Assembly (NCBI RefSeq): GCF_000013385.1 | Contig: NC_007760.1 | Span: forward strand, 4,562,001-4,626,000 | Length of the DNA stretch: 64,000 nucleotides | Source of the DNA: Anaeromyxobacter dehalogenans 2CP-C | GTDB lineage: Bacteria > Myxococcota > Myxococcia > Myxococcales > Anaeromyxobacteraceae | Direction of reading: 5' to 3' | In this document: in pieces, positions 37,798-47,224 of the stretch | Layout of the letters: every line of letters starts with the position of its first letter | Numbering within the stretch: the first letter of the stretch is position 1 | The notes under the pieces: model-generated | Database searches by the model: none | What the model saw: only the letters and a program-made list of their open reading frames with translations | What the model was told of the DNA's origin: nothing | Made by a program: the position numbers and the translations under genes

Positions 37798-38877
37798 ATG
37801 GACACTGCACGTGAACTCTCGGATCGGCTGGCCACCCTGCTCCGGCGTGAGCGCTCGGCGCTCGCGGAGTTCCTGGTCGCGCTCGCGGGCTTCGACTCGC
37901 GGCGCGCGTGGGCGGAGCTGGGATACGCCTCGCTCTTCCACTACCTGCACCGCGAGCTCGGGCTCTCCAAGGGCTCGGCGCAGTACCGCAAGGTCGCGGC
38001 GGAGCTCCTCCAGGCGGTCCCCGCCGTCGTCGGGCCGCTGCGGGATGGGCGACTCTGCTTCACCACCGTCATCGAGGTGGCGCGGGTCGTCACGGCGGAG
38101 AACTGGGAGGCGGTGCTTCCGCGGTTCTACGGGCTGTCGCGGCATGAGGCGGCCGAGATCGTCGCGGCGCTGGTGCCGCATCCGGCGCCGCCGGTTCGGA
38201 CGGTGCTCACGGCGGTGCGTGCGCCTGTTGGTTCAACTGTTGAACTGACCGCCCCTGCCGTGAAGTTCGGTTCAACTGTTGAACCGGTGGTCCCGCGAGA
38301 GACGGCTGGTTCAACTGTTGAACCACGGGTCACTACGATGACCCTTGCGGCTCCGGCGTCCTCTCCCCGCACCGCGGACCTCACCCCACTCACGGCGGAC
38401 CGTCAGCGGCTCCATGTGACGGTAAGTGAACGTTTCGCGCGCAAGCTGGCGCGGCTCCGGGACCTGCGTCCGGGCCTCTCCGACGACGCGCTCCTCGAGG
38501 CGGCGGTGGATCTGCTGCTGGCGAAGGCGGAGAAGCGGAAGAGTGCGCACTCGGACCGGCCTCGGGGCGGCGTTCGCCCCTCCCGGCCGGATCGCGTTCC
38601 TACCCACGTTCGCCGCGAGGTCTGGCGGCGCGACGGCGGCTGCTGTCAGTGGCGGCTCGCCAACGGGGAGATCTGCGGCTCGACGCATGCGCTCCAGCTC
38701 GATCACGTCGTCCCGCGAGCCCTGGGCGGTGAATCCACCGCGGCCAACCTTCGGGTGCTCTGTGCTGCGCACAACCTCGAGGCGGCGCGGCGGGTGTTCG
38801 GTGACGCGTGGATGGGCAGGTACACCAAGGGCCGGCCAGCGCCGGAGGGGGCCCCGCGCAGCGGGGGAGGGGCGTAG
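37798..38877 (+). CDS. HNH endonuclease-like protein with an N-terminal helical domain
   Basis: 359 residues. The N-terminal 130 residues (AWAELGYASLFHYLHRELGLSKGSAQYRK, LRDGRLCFTTVIEVARV) form the helical domain common to the multicopy HNH proteins of Anaeromyxobacter and actinobacteria (DUF222-like). The C-terminus is an HNH nuclease: VRREVWRRDGGCCQWR, THALQLDHVVPRALGGEST, NLRVLCAAHN. The linker at about 145-176 contains GSTVE three times, each written by a 17-bp palindrome spaced 39 bases apart. Targets are unknown. The gene is less GC-rich than its neighbours, and REP DNA lies upstream and GC hairpins downstream, so it may be acquired. Confidence 0.85.
   Translation: MDTARELSDRLATLLRRERSALAEFLVALAGFDSRRAWAELGYASLFHYLHRELGLSKGSAQYRKVAAELLQAVPAVVGPLRDGRLCFTTVIEVARVVTAENWEAVLPRFYGLSRHEAAEIVAALVPHPAPPVRTVLTAVRAPVGSTVELTAPAVKFGSTVEPVVPRETAGSTVEPRVTTMTLAAPASSPRTADLTPLTADRQRLHVTVSERFARKLARLRDLRPGLSDDALLEAAVDLLLAKAEKRKSAHSDRPRGGVRPSRPDRVPTHVRREVWRRDGGCCQWRLANGEICGSTHALQLDHVVPRALGGESTAANLRVLCAAHNLEAARRVFGDAWMGRYTKGRPAPEGAPRSGGGA
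38230..38324 (+). repeat. three palindromes at an exact 39-bp period inside the HNH gene
   Basis: GGTTCAACTGTTGAACC (8-bp perfect inverted repeat around a central T) occurs at 38230-38246 (last base T), 38269-38285 and 38308-38324. The period of 39 bases keeps the frame, so each copy encodes GSTVE followed by eight unrelated residues. The DNA palindrome is conserved while the intervening bases differ. Confidence 0.93.
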
Positions 38878-38953
38878 CCCCTCACCGCGGGGACCTCGCG
38901 GGCACCCGCGCAGCGGGCCGCGAGGTCACGGGCCCCGCGCAGCAGGAGTGGGG

Positions 38954-38993
38954 CCCCACCGGCTCCGCCGGTGGGGCGAGGGCGCAGCCCTCG
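38954..38993. terminator. back-to-back GC hairpins between convergent HNH and ybiT genes
   Basis: CCCCACCGG (38954-38962) pairs with CCGGTGGGG (38968-38976), then CGAGGGC (38977-38983) pairs with GCCCTCG (38987-38993) around GCA. They fill the end of the gap, two bases before the ybiT stop. Being symmetrical, they could end transcription from both sides. The preceding 75 bases are also repetitive (CCCCGCGCAGC three times). Confidence 0.5.
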
Positions 38994-38995
38994 TC

Positions 38996-40597
<1,602 letters not shown>

Positions 40598-40766
40598 GGG
40601 AGCGGCGCCTTCTTAACGGATCTCCGGAAATTTTGCGAGACGGATCGCGGACTTCACCCCGCGCGCCGCGCCCCGCCGCCGCTGTCGCGCGCGCCCCGGA
40701 TGCGCGCCGTCCGGGAGGGCACTCCGCGCTCGACCGCACGGCGGACCGCGGGTACGCTCCCGCACC

Positions 40767-42047
40767 GTGCACTCCACGCCCGGCGCCGCCCGACTCTTCC
40801 ACGGCCCAGGCGGCCGCGCGCTGCTCGTCCTCACCTTCATCAACCTGTTCAACTACCTCGATCGGTTCGTGGTCTCGGCCCTGGTCGAGAGCCTGCGCGC
40901 GGACCTGTGGCTCACCGACACGCGCCTCGGCTGGCTGATGACGAGCTTCACCATCGTCTACGCGCTCGCCTCCCCGGTGTTCGGCGCGCTGGGCGACCGC
41001 CGGTCCCGTCCCCCGCTCGTGGCGCTCGGCGTCCTCCTCTGGAGCGGCGCCACCATGCTCTCCGGCGCGGCGCGCGGGTTCTACACGCTGCTCCTCGCCC
41101 GCGCCGCGGTGGGCGTCGGCGAGGCCGCCTACGGCACGCTCTCGCCCGGCCTGCTCGCCGACTACTTCGGCAAGGATCGGCGCGGGCGCGCCTACGCCAC
41201 CTTCTTCGCCGCCATCCCCATCGGCTCGGCGCTCGGCTACATCGTGGGCGGGCTCGTCGAGCACCGCTTCGGCTGGCGCACCGCGTTCGTCATCTCCGGC
41301 GCGCCCGGCGTGCTGCTCGCCTACTGGTGCCTGCGCCTCCCCGACCCGCCGCGCGGCGCGAGCGAGCGCCCCTGGCTCGAGCTCGGGAAGCGCGGGCTCG
41401 CCGCGACGTACCGCCGGCTCCTCGCGAACCGGCCCTACGTGCTCGCCGTGGCCGGCTATGCCGCGTACACGTTCGCGGTGGGCGGCATGGCGTTCTGGAT
41501 GCCAGCGTTCCTGGAGCGCTCGCGCGGCGTGCCGCGCGCCATCGCCACCGTCCAGTTCGGCGCCGTGGTGGTGATGACCGGGTTCGCCGGTACGTTCGCC
41601 GGCGGCTTCTTCGCCGACTGGCTCCGCCGCCGCCGCCGCGAGGCCGACCTGTGGGTCTCCGGCATCGCCACGCTGCTCGCCGCGCCGCTCTCGCTGGCGG
41701 TGTTCCTCACCTGGCGGCCGGGGCTCTACCTGTCCGCGCTCATCGCCGCGCAGCTCCTCCTGTTCGCGTCCTCAGGACCCATCAACGCCGCGCTCATGAA
41801 CGTGGTCCCGCCCGCCGAGCGGGCCACCGCGGCGGCGCTCTCCATCCTCGCCATCCACGTGTTCGGCGACCTGCCCTCGCCCACGCTCATCGGCGTGCTC
41901 TCCGATCACAGCTCGCTCGGCCGCGCCGTGCTCATCGTGCCCGCCGCGATCCTGATCTCCGGCGCGATCTGGACGTGGGCGGCGTGGCGCGGGGAGCGGG
42001 CGGCGGCGTTGGCCGGCGCCGGCCCGGGCGACGATCGCGCGGCGTAG
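40767..42047 (+). CDS. major facilitator superfamily transporter (spinster-like)
   Basis: 426 residues with 12 predicted membrane helices. MFS motif A appears as GALGDRRSRPPLVALGVLLWSGATML, and ARAAVGVGEAAYGTLSPGLLADYF with LVEHRFGWRTAFVISGAPGVLLAYW are typical of the spinster-like group of MFS permeases. NAALMNVVPPAERATAAALSILAIHVFGD in the C-terminal half supports this. Substrates in this group range from lipids to organic acids and cannot be predicted here. After its stop begins the family-2 REP array of RAYT2. Confidence 0.88.
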   Translation: MHSTPGAARLFHGPGGRALLVLTFINLFNYLDRFVVSALVESLRADLWLTDTRLGWLMTSFTIVYALASPVFGALGDRRSRPPLVALGVLLWSGATMLSGAARGFYTLLLARAAVGVGEAAYGTLSPGLLADYFGKDRRGRAYATFFAAIPIGSALGYIVGGLVEHRFGWRTAFVISGAPGVLLAYWCLRLPDPPRGASERPWLELGKRGLAATYRRLLANRPYVLAVAGYAAYTFAVGGMAFWMPAFLERSRGVPRAIATVQFGAVVVMTGFAGTFAGGFFADWLRRRRREADLWVSGIATLLAAPLSLAVFLTWRPGLYLSALIAAQLLLFASSGPINAALMNVVPPAERATAAALSILAIHVFGDLPSPTLIGVLSDHSSLGRAVLIVPAAILISGAIWTWAAWRGERAAALAGAGPGDDRAA

Positions 42048-42130
42048 TGCTCGCCCGGCTCTGCTGCGGCAAGGCGTCGAACATCGAGGGTGGACCTTCA
42101 GGCCCGGCGTCGTGATTCGGGGGCCCGGGG

Positions 42131-42225
42131 GCCCCGACCCAGAGTAACGCGATTCGGCCGCCCGGTCCGTAGTTCGGGGCCCCGACCCAGAGTAACGCGA
42201 TTCGGCCGCCCGGTCCGTAGTTCGG
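42131..42225 (+). repeat. REP family 2, left array: tandem 48-bp units
   Basis: Two nearly identical 48-bp units start at 42131 and 42179, each with CCCCGACCCAGAGTAA, then CGCGATTCGGCCGCC and CGGTCCGTAGTTCGG. GCCCCGA and the later TCGGGGC within a unit could pair. The core is the reverse complement of the repeats on the far side of RAYT2 (43416 on), so the gene lies between inverted arrays. Confidence 0.88.
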
Positions 42226-42298
42226 CCTATCCGTGCGCGCCCGACCCCAGTGTCTTCGCGCGTCTTCGCGGGGTACGGGAACTGCGACTCCGCACTGC

Positions 42299-43195
42299 GT
42301 GACCGCCCCGCGCCAGATCCTCCCGCACGCCACCTATCTCGTCACCCGCCGCTGTGCACAGCGACAGTTCCTGCTGCGGCCGTCGGAGTCCACGAACGCC
42401 ATCGTGCTCTACGTCCTGGCCGTGGCGGCCCGGCGGTACGGGATCCTGATCCACGCGTTTTGCGCTCTCTCCAACCACATCCACCTCGTCGTCACCGACC
42501 CCGGGTCGCGCCTCCCTGCCTTCCAGCAGTACGTCGATGCGCTCGTCGCCAGGGCCGTCAACGCTTCCCTCGGTCGGTGGGAGAGCTTCTGGGCGCCGAG
42601 TAGCTACAGCGCCGTACGCCTCGTCTCCCCGGCAGACGTGCTCGACAAGACGGCATATGTGCTCGCGAACCCGGTCGCGGCGGGCCTCGTGCGCACGGCT
42701 TCGGAGTGGCCGGGCCTCTGGTCGGATCCTTCGATGCTCGGCTCGGGCAAGATTGTCGTCCGTCGCCCCAAGCACTTCTTCTCGGCGAACGGCTCGATGC
42801 CCGAGTCCGTCGAGCTCGCCCTCGTCGCGCCGCCGGGTTTCGACTCTGCCGACCAGTTCCGGGAACAACTCGTCGACGCGCTGACCGCGCGCGAGCGCGA
42901 GGCGGTGCAGGCACATGAGGTAAAGGGCCTCGGGTTCATGGGCCCGCGGAAGGTGCTCGCGCAAAGGCCTAGCGGGCGCCCGGCACCTGGGGAACCGCGG
43001 CGCGCGCTCAACCCACGGATCGCGAGCCGGGACAAGTGGAGGCGCATCGAGGCGCTCGGAAGACTTCTCGAGTTCTTGCGGGACTACCGGGTCGCGCTGC
43101 GTGCCTGGAAGGACGGAATGCGCGCTGCCGTCTTCCCAGCGGGAACGTACGGGATGCGCATCGGCCATGACGTCGTGTGCGCCGCGGCTCCGTAG
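42299..43195 (+). CDS. REP-associated tyrosine transposase (RAYT2, Y1/IS200-like)
   Basis: 298 residues from GTG 42299, placed just before the conserved PRQILPHATYLVTRRCAQRQFLL. The HUH motif is FCALSNHIHLVVTDPG (about residue 60), and the catalytic Tyr is probably in VLDKTAYVLANPVAAGLV. A long C-terminal extension (about 180-298) includes FMGPRKVLAQRPSGRP and a basic DKWRRIEALGRLLEFLRDY helix. The protein is not close to RAYT1; they share only the fold. It is flanked by inverted arrays of a different repeat from RAYT1's, as expected if each enzyme handles its own REP. Composition is less GC-biased than the surroundings. Confidence 0.88.
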   Translation: MTAPRQILPHATYLVTRRCAQRQFLLRPSESTNAIVLYVLAVAARRYGILIHAFCALSNHIHLVVTDPGSRLPAFQQYVDALVARAVNASLGRWESFWAPSSYSAVRLVSPADVLDKTAYVLANPVAAGLVRTASEWPGLWSDPSMLGSGKIVVRRPKHFFSANGSMPESVELALVAPPGFDSADQFREQLVDALTAREREAVQAHEVKGLGFMGPRKVLAQRPSGRPAPGEPRRALNPRIASRDKWRRIEALGRLLEFLRDYRVALRAWKDGMRAAVFPAGTYGMRIGHDVVCAAAP

Positions 43196-43381
43196 CCGAC
43201 GCCACCCAGACACAGCGGAACCTGCGCGAGCGGTCGCCTGTGGCGCTACCGCGGGCGGCGGTGCGTCCGGATCGGCCCCGAGCACCAACCAAGGCCCGCT
43301 TCCCCGGCGCGATCGCGAGTTCCGAGTAGTCTTTGACCACGTTTCGGACTGCGCTGTCGCCCCGTACACACCGCGTTCGGC
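43196..43381. other. gap between RAYT2 and the right REP array
   Basis: 186 bases without a convincing gene. It contains ordinary GC-rich sequence and one relatively AT-rich stretch around 43326-43345 (GTAGTCTTTGACCACGTTTC) with no clear promoter. Together with the right REP array this makes a 354-bp gene-free interval up to the stop of the small membrane protein at 43550. Confidence 0.5.
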
Positions 43382-43579
43382 GGGCAGGGCACCGTGGCGG
43401 CGCCCTCACCTAGCCAATTACTCTGGGTCGGGGCCTCTCACCTAGCCAATTACTCTGGGTCGGGGCCTCCCGGGTCGGGGCCTCGGGGTCGGGGCCTCGA
43501 ATTACTCTGGGTCGGGGCCTCCGGCAGGGCACCGCGGCGGCGCCCTCACCTAGCCAATTACTCTGGGTCGGGGCCTCTC
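43382..43579 (-). repeat. REP family 2, right array: four full and two partial copies
   Basis: AATTACTCTGGGTCGGGGCC copies lie at 43416, 43448, 43500 and 43556; GGGTCGGGGCCTC fragments at 43472 and 43486. A larger block of about 58 bases (from GCAGGGCACCG to the end of the core) is duplicated at 43382-43439 and 43522-43579. All cores are inverted relative to the left array at 42131. The last copy runs into the coding end of the small membrane protein gene. Confidence 0.92.
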
Positions 43580-43912
43580 GTCGATCTCCCTGACCGACCT
43601 GTGATGGTCGAAGGCGACCACGCCACCCCACAGCGCGGCGACTGCGAACCACAACGCCATCCCCGTCCGTCGATCGGACCGAGGCGTCCTGACGAGGATC
43701 CAGGCCAATGCGGCCAGATCGAGGAGCAGGAACGCGACGAGGATCGGAACCGCGGTGAGGAAGAAGGAGACGGCGTCTCCTGGCCCGCCAGGCATGCCTT
43801 CTTCTCCGGGCTGAACCCAGAGGGCCGACCCGACCTTCAGGAAGAGAATCATCCCGGCGAGGTTGAGCGAGGCCCAGAGCCAGCGCTTACGGACGTGACG
43901 CTTCGGTTCCAT
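43550..43912 (-). CDS. small membrane protein with a REP-encoded C-terminus
   Basis: 120 residues from ATG 43912 (MEPKRHVRKRWLWASLNLAG). Three hydrophobic segments are seen: ASLNLAGMILFLKVGSALWV, FFLTAVPILVAFLLLDLAALAWILV and MALWFAVAALWGGVVAFDHH. I do not recognise a family. The final residues ERPRPRVIG and the stop codon are written by the fourth copy of the right REP array, so the original end of the gene has been replaced by repeat DNA. The start lies inside the end of the upstream lipoprotein gene (26-base overlap), which suggests coupled expression. Confidence 0.68.
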   Translation of the reverse strand: MEPKRHVRKRWLWASLNLAGMILFLKVGSALWVQPGEEGMPGGPGDAVSFFLTAVPILVAFLLLDLAALAWILVRTPRSDRRTGMALWFAVAALWGGVVAFDHHRSVREIDERPRPRVIG

Positions 43913-44300
43913 GTCGGGCATCCACGCGATGGAGTTCGTACCGCTCGCCACCCTCCTCGCCTTTCCAGTTGAACAGGATCATCGCGCCTCCGCGCCCTTC
44001 GGTGAGGAGGTCGGTTCTGAATCCGCTGCGATGTTCCGCGAGAGCATCGAAGACGAGCCAGATCTCGCGCTTTCGCACACCCCACCGGCCTTTCCCGCCC
44101 ACGAGCTTCGGCTCGGGTGAACCCAGGAGGCCCAGGACCGGCGCCGGGATGTGCTCGGCCGTAAAGCCCGTCTCGGTGAAGACCATCCGCCCGCCGTCGT
44201 TCGATGCCCACTCGCCGCGTACCTCGGCAGGCTCGATGGAGCCACCCGAACAGTGAACCAGGGTGCAGGCGACAGCGACGACAGCGCAGGCGTGTTTCAT
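43887..44300 (-). CDS. putative lipoprotein of unknown function
   Basis: 137 residues. A signal MKHACAVVAVACTLVHC ends in a plausible lipobox Cys. The mature part contains EVRGEWASNDGGRMVFTETGF, RWGVRKREIWLVFDAL and GGAMILFNWKGEEGG, a pattern of short beta strands. I do not recognise a family. It is the middle of three same-strand genes (44706 down to 43550), starting 26 bases after the upstream lipoprotein gene. Codon use is less GC-biased than in the core genes, hinting at acquisition together with RAYT2. Confidence 0.68.
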   Translation of the reverse strand: MKHACAVVAVACTLVHCSGGSIEPAEVRGEWASNDGGRMVFTETGFTAEHIPAPVLGLLGSPEPKLVGGKGRWGVRKREIWLVFDALAEHRSGFRTDLLTEGRGGAMILFNWKGEEGGERYELHRVDARHGTEASRP

Positions 44301-44325
44301 GGCCACTCGATCACCTCGCGGTCCT

Positions 44326-44706
44326 TCACCGAGGACGAACCTCCACCTCGAACCCATGGGCCCGCGCCTCCCGACGGAGCACGTTCGCGCTCCGGGATGC
44401 GGTGATCACCAGCCGGCCTGCCTCCCATGCGACGGTCGGCTTCTCGACGTCGGGGAGCGCGTCCTCCGAGAACACGATCGTCCCCGCCCCGTCCTTCGAC
44501 GCGGCCTCGCGGACGAGCACCCGGTCCGCCACCGACGTCAGCAGGCCGTTCGCGTACTCCACCTCGTCCACGACCGCGATCCATTGCGCCGACGGGTCGG
44601 CAACCCTGTGCCCGACCCGGCGCGTGCCGCGTTCGCACGAGGCCGCTGGCACGGCCAGCGACGCGACGATTCCCAGCGCGACGATCGATGCGGCTCGCTT
44701 CGTCAT
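44326..44706 (-). CDS. putative lipoprotein of unknown function
   Basis: 126 residues with signal MTKRAASIVALGIVASLAVPAASC (Cys24 as lipobox). The mature part reads RVGHRVADPSAQWIAVVDEVEYANG, then VADRVLVREAASKDG, TIVFSEDALPDVEKPTVAWEAGRLVITAS and a basic end. No known domain is recognised. It heads the three-gene small-protein operon beside RAYT2. An envelope role is all the sequence supports. Confidence 0.68.
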   Translation of the reverse strand: MTKRAASIVALGIVASLAVPAASCERGTRRVGHRVADPSAQWIAVVDEVEYANGLLTSVADRVLVREAASKDGAGTIVFSEDALPDVEKPTVAWEAGRLVITASRSANVLRREARAHGFEVEVRPR

Positions 44707-44798
44707 CGGAGTCCCCCGCCCGCGACGAACGCGAGCATACCAGACCGGGACGATGCGTGAAGCGGCTCCGGGCGTACGGGGCGTGTCCGCGCCCGGAC

Positions 44799-45614
44799 CT
44801 AGACCGGCAGCATCCGGTACAGATCCTCGAGCCGCCCGTCGGCGTAGGCCTGGACCAGCTCGGGGTACGCGCCGCGATCCAGCTCGCGCAACAGCGCGTA
44901 CTTCCGGCCGTGGTAATGCCCCACCGCCTCGGCGAGCCGCCAGCCGTCGGCGCCGCCGCGGGCGATCGCGCCCTTGAACGCCGCGTGCCGCACCGCGTGC
45001 ACCCACTTCTGCACCGCGGGCGTCTTCCGCCGCGCCCCCTCGGCCCGGTACCGGATCGCCCACAGCAGCGCGTAGCGATCCACCTTGCTGCGCATCGCCT
45101 CCACCGACGTCGCGAAGCGGTGCTCGACGTGGACGGGCAGCTGCACGGTGGGCGCGGGCGGCAGCGACTCGTGCACGATCATCGAGGGGTCCCAGCGCGC
45201 CGCCTCGCGCCGGATCAGCCGCACGTGGTGCTCGGTGCGGAACAGGAAGCGGTGGCCGTCGAGGTCGGCCCAGTCGCGCCGGACCAGGCCGTGGTAGGGC
45301 ACGGTCCCGCCGCCGGTCGCCTTCCAGGCGCGGATGGCAGCGATCGCCTCCGGCTCGAGCCACTCGTCGGAGTCGAGGAAGAAGACGTGGCTGCAGCCCT
45401 CGAGCGCCTCGACCGCGGCCGCCCGCGCGGCGCCGTACCCGCGCCAGGCGAGCTCCACGCGCCGGAAGCCGCGCGCGCGCACCAGGTCCGCAGAGCCGTC
45501 GGTGGAGCGGGAGTCCACCGCCACGCACTCGTCCGCCACGGCGGCGATGCCGGCGAGGCAGCGCTCGAGCGTGTCGGCGCTGTTCCCGTGGATGACGAAC
45601 CCGCCGAGGCGCAT
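44799..45614 (-). CDS. family 2 glycosyltransferase
   Basis: 271 residues. The GT-A fold starts MRLGGFVIHGNSADTLERCLAGIAAVADECVAVDSRSTDGS. FFLDSDEW supplies the DxD-type metal site, and LDGHRFLFRTEHHVRLIRRE and RYALLWAIRYRAEGARRKTP follow. It resembles the WaaE/KdtX-type group that adds sugars to the lipopolysaccharide core. No membrane segments. ATG 45614 is chosen because sequence upstream in frame is not protein-like. The gene stands alone, divergent from the PEGA-domain gene. Confidence 0.85.
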   Translation of the reverse strand: MRLGGFVIHGNSADTLERCLAGIAAVADECVAVDSRSTDGSADLVRARGFRRVELAWRGYGAARAAAVEALEGCSHVFFLDSDEWLEPEAIAAIRAWKATGGGTVPYHGLVRRDWADLDGHRFLFRTEHHVRLIRREAARWDPSMIVHESLPPAPTVQLPVHVEHRFATSVEAMRSKVDRYALLWAIRYRAEGARRKTPAVQKWVHAVRHAAFKGAIARGGADGWRLAEAVGHYHGRKYALLRELDRGAYPELVQAYADGRLEDLYRMLPV

Positions 45615-45721
45615 GGCCGCGGACCCTACTTGGCCCGCCCCGGCGCACGCAAGGCCGGCGTGCCCGGGCGGCGCGGCACGCCGGGCTCCACCCCGGCGGC
45701 CTCCGCCGATACAATGCCGGC

Positions 45722-46198
45722 ATGTCGCAGCCTGCCTTCCAGGGCCCGCCTCCGTCCGGCCCCGGCGCCCCGCCGCCACCGCCCCCGCAGCGCCCGCCGC
45801 TGCGCCACGCCCCCGGGATCCTCCGCGTGCTGGCCCTCGCCGTCGCGTTCCTCGGGACGGCCGCGCTCGTCGTGGCCTTCGCCCTGCGGGGCCGCCCCGC
45901 CGCGCCGTCCACGCCGCTCACCGCGCTCCCGCCGCTCGAGGCCGAGCACGACCAGCGGACCGGCGAGGACGTGGCGCCGTTCACCGGCTTCGCCGTGTCG
46001 GTCGAGACGATCCCGCCCGGCGCGCTGGTGCTGGTGGACGGGGTGGCGCGGGGCGAGGCGCCGGTGCTCGCCGGCCTCGACTGCCCGCCCGGCCGCGAGA
46101 TCGAGATCCGGGCCGAGGCCGCCGGCCGCCGCGCCTCGGCGCGGGTCGCCTGCCGCGCCGACGCGCTGGTGAAGGTCACGCTCCGGCTCGAGCGCTAG
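45722..46198 (+). CDS. membrane-anchored PEGA-domain protein
   Basis: 158 residues. A Pro-rich cytoplasmic N-terminus (PPPSGPGAPPPPPPQRPPL), one membrane helix at about 32-55 (GILRVLALAVAFLGTAALVVAFAL), and an outside PEGA-like domain near 90-158 (VSVETIPPGALVLVDGVARGEAPVLAGLDCPPG). PEGA domains are common in myxobacterial surface proteins. Function unknown. The methyltransferase gene starts 3 bases after its stop. Confidence 0.75.
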   Translation: MSQPAFQGPPPSGPGAPPPPPPQRPPLRHAPGILRVLALAVAFLGTAALVVAFALRGRPAAPSTPLTALPPLEAEHDQRTGEDVAPFTGFAVSVETIPPGALVLVDGVARGEAPVLAGLDCPPGREIEIRAEAAGRRASARVACRADALVKVTLRLER

Positions 46199-46201
46199 CC
46201 C

Positions 46202-47155
46202 TTGGCCGCGCCGGCCGCCGAGCGGATCTTCTGCGCCTGCGCGCCGGGCCTCGAGCCGGTGCTGGCGGCCGAGCTGCGCGCGCTGGGGCTCGACGCGCGC
46301 CCGGCGCCGGGCGGCGCCGAGGCGGTCGGCGAGGACGCGGCCGCGCTCGCCTGCCTGGGCGCGCGCACCGCCGACTCCGCGCTCCTGCGGCTGTGGGAGG
46401 GCCCCGCGGCCGAGCTGCCCTCGGCGAAGCGCGCCGCGGCGGCGCGGGCGGGCGGGCTCGAGCTCCTGGTGCGGGCCCGCCGCGGCCACGCCACGGTGAG
46501 CGTGGACGCTGCCGGCGCGCCGCTGTTCCGGCGCGGGTGGCGCGCGCGCGTGGGCGCGGCGCCGCTCCGCGAGTCGCTCGCCGCCGGCATCCTGCTCGCC
46601 TGCGGCTGGAGCGGCGATCGGCCGTTCCTGGATCCGATGTGCGGCTCGGGCACGCTCGCCATCGAGGCCGCGCTCATCGCCGCCGGCCGGGCGCCGGGCC
46701 TGGGCCGGACCTTCGCCTTCGAGCGCCTCCCTGGCCACGATCCGGCCCGCACCGCCCGGCTCCGCGCGCAACTCGAGGCGCGCGTCCGGCCCGTCACCGT
46801 GCCGATCCACGCCTCCGACCGGAACGCCGGCGCGCTCCGGCTCGCGCAGAAGAACGCGGCCGCGGCCGGGATGGCCGGCGCCATCGCGTTCGCGCGCGAG
46901 GACGCGGCGCGGGTGGTGCCGCCGCCCGGCCCGGGGCTGTGCGCGGTGAACCCTCCCTACGGCGTGCGCCTCGACGAGGACGCGGCCGCGGCCTGGCGCG
47001 CGCTGGGCGCGCTCCTGGCGAGGCTCGCCGGATGGGAGGTGGCGGTGCTCGGCCCCGACCGCGGGCTCGAGCGGCTGCTCCCTCGCCCGCCCTCCGAGGC
47101 CATCGCCGTCGAGAACGGCGGGATCCGCTGCCGGCTGTTGCGCTGGCGCCGCTGA
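46202..47155 (+). CDS. short RlmL/TrmN-like methyltransferase
   Basis: 317 residues from a TTG at 46202, the only start that includes the conserved ERIFCACAPGLEPVLAAELRALG opening. The SAM motif is PFLDPMCGSGTLAIEAALIAAG and the catalytic NPPYGVRL is at about 240. Compared with the full-length relative at 60972-62135 it has a shortened N-terminal RNA-binding (THUMP) region. The target is probably a guanine or adenine base in rRNA or tRNA. It is tightly behind the PEGA gene and 69 bases before the ABC transporter. Confidence 0.8.
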   Translation: MAAPAAERIFCACAPGLEPVLAAELRALGLDARPAPGGAEAVGEDAAALACLGARTADSALLRLWEGPAAELPSAKRAAAARAGGLELLVRARRGHATVSVDAAGAPLFRRGWRARVGAAPLRESLAAGILLACGWSGDRPFLDPMCGSGTLAIEAALIAAGRAPGLGRTFAFERLPGHDPARTARLRAQLEARVRPVTVPIHASDRNAGALRLAQKNAAAAGMAGAIAFAREDAARVVPPPGPGLCAVNPPYGVRLDEDAAAAWRALGALLARLAGWEVAVLGPDRGLERLLPRPPSEAIAVENGGIRCRLLRWRR

Positions 47156-47224
47156 TCCGTCCCGCCCGAGCGGGCTGCCGGGCGGGCAGGCCGCCGCGCG
47201 CACGGGTCCGCATCGTGTGGCCGC

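Noticed and set aside
38230-38324. Iteron-type replication or partition origin
   Set aside because: Copies are in frame inside an intact HNH gene, there is no AT-rich unwinding region, and no rep or par gene is nearby.
42233-42298. Earlier start for RAYT2
   Set aside because: The added residues run out of the REP array and have no counterpart in the transposase domain.
43382-43579. Repeat array resembling a CRISPR
   Set aside because: Spacing is irregular, units overlap or are partial, and no cas genes are near; the inverted partners beside RAYT2 explain it as REP DNA.
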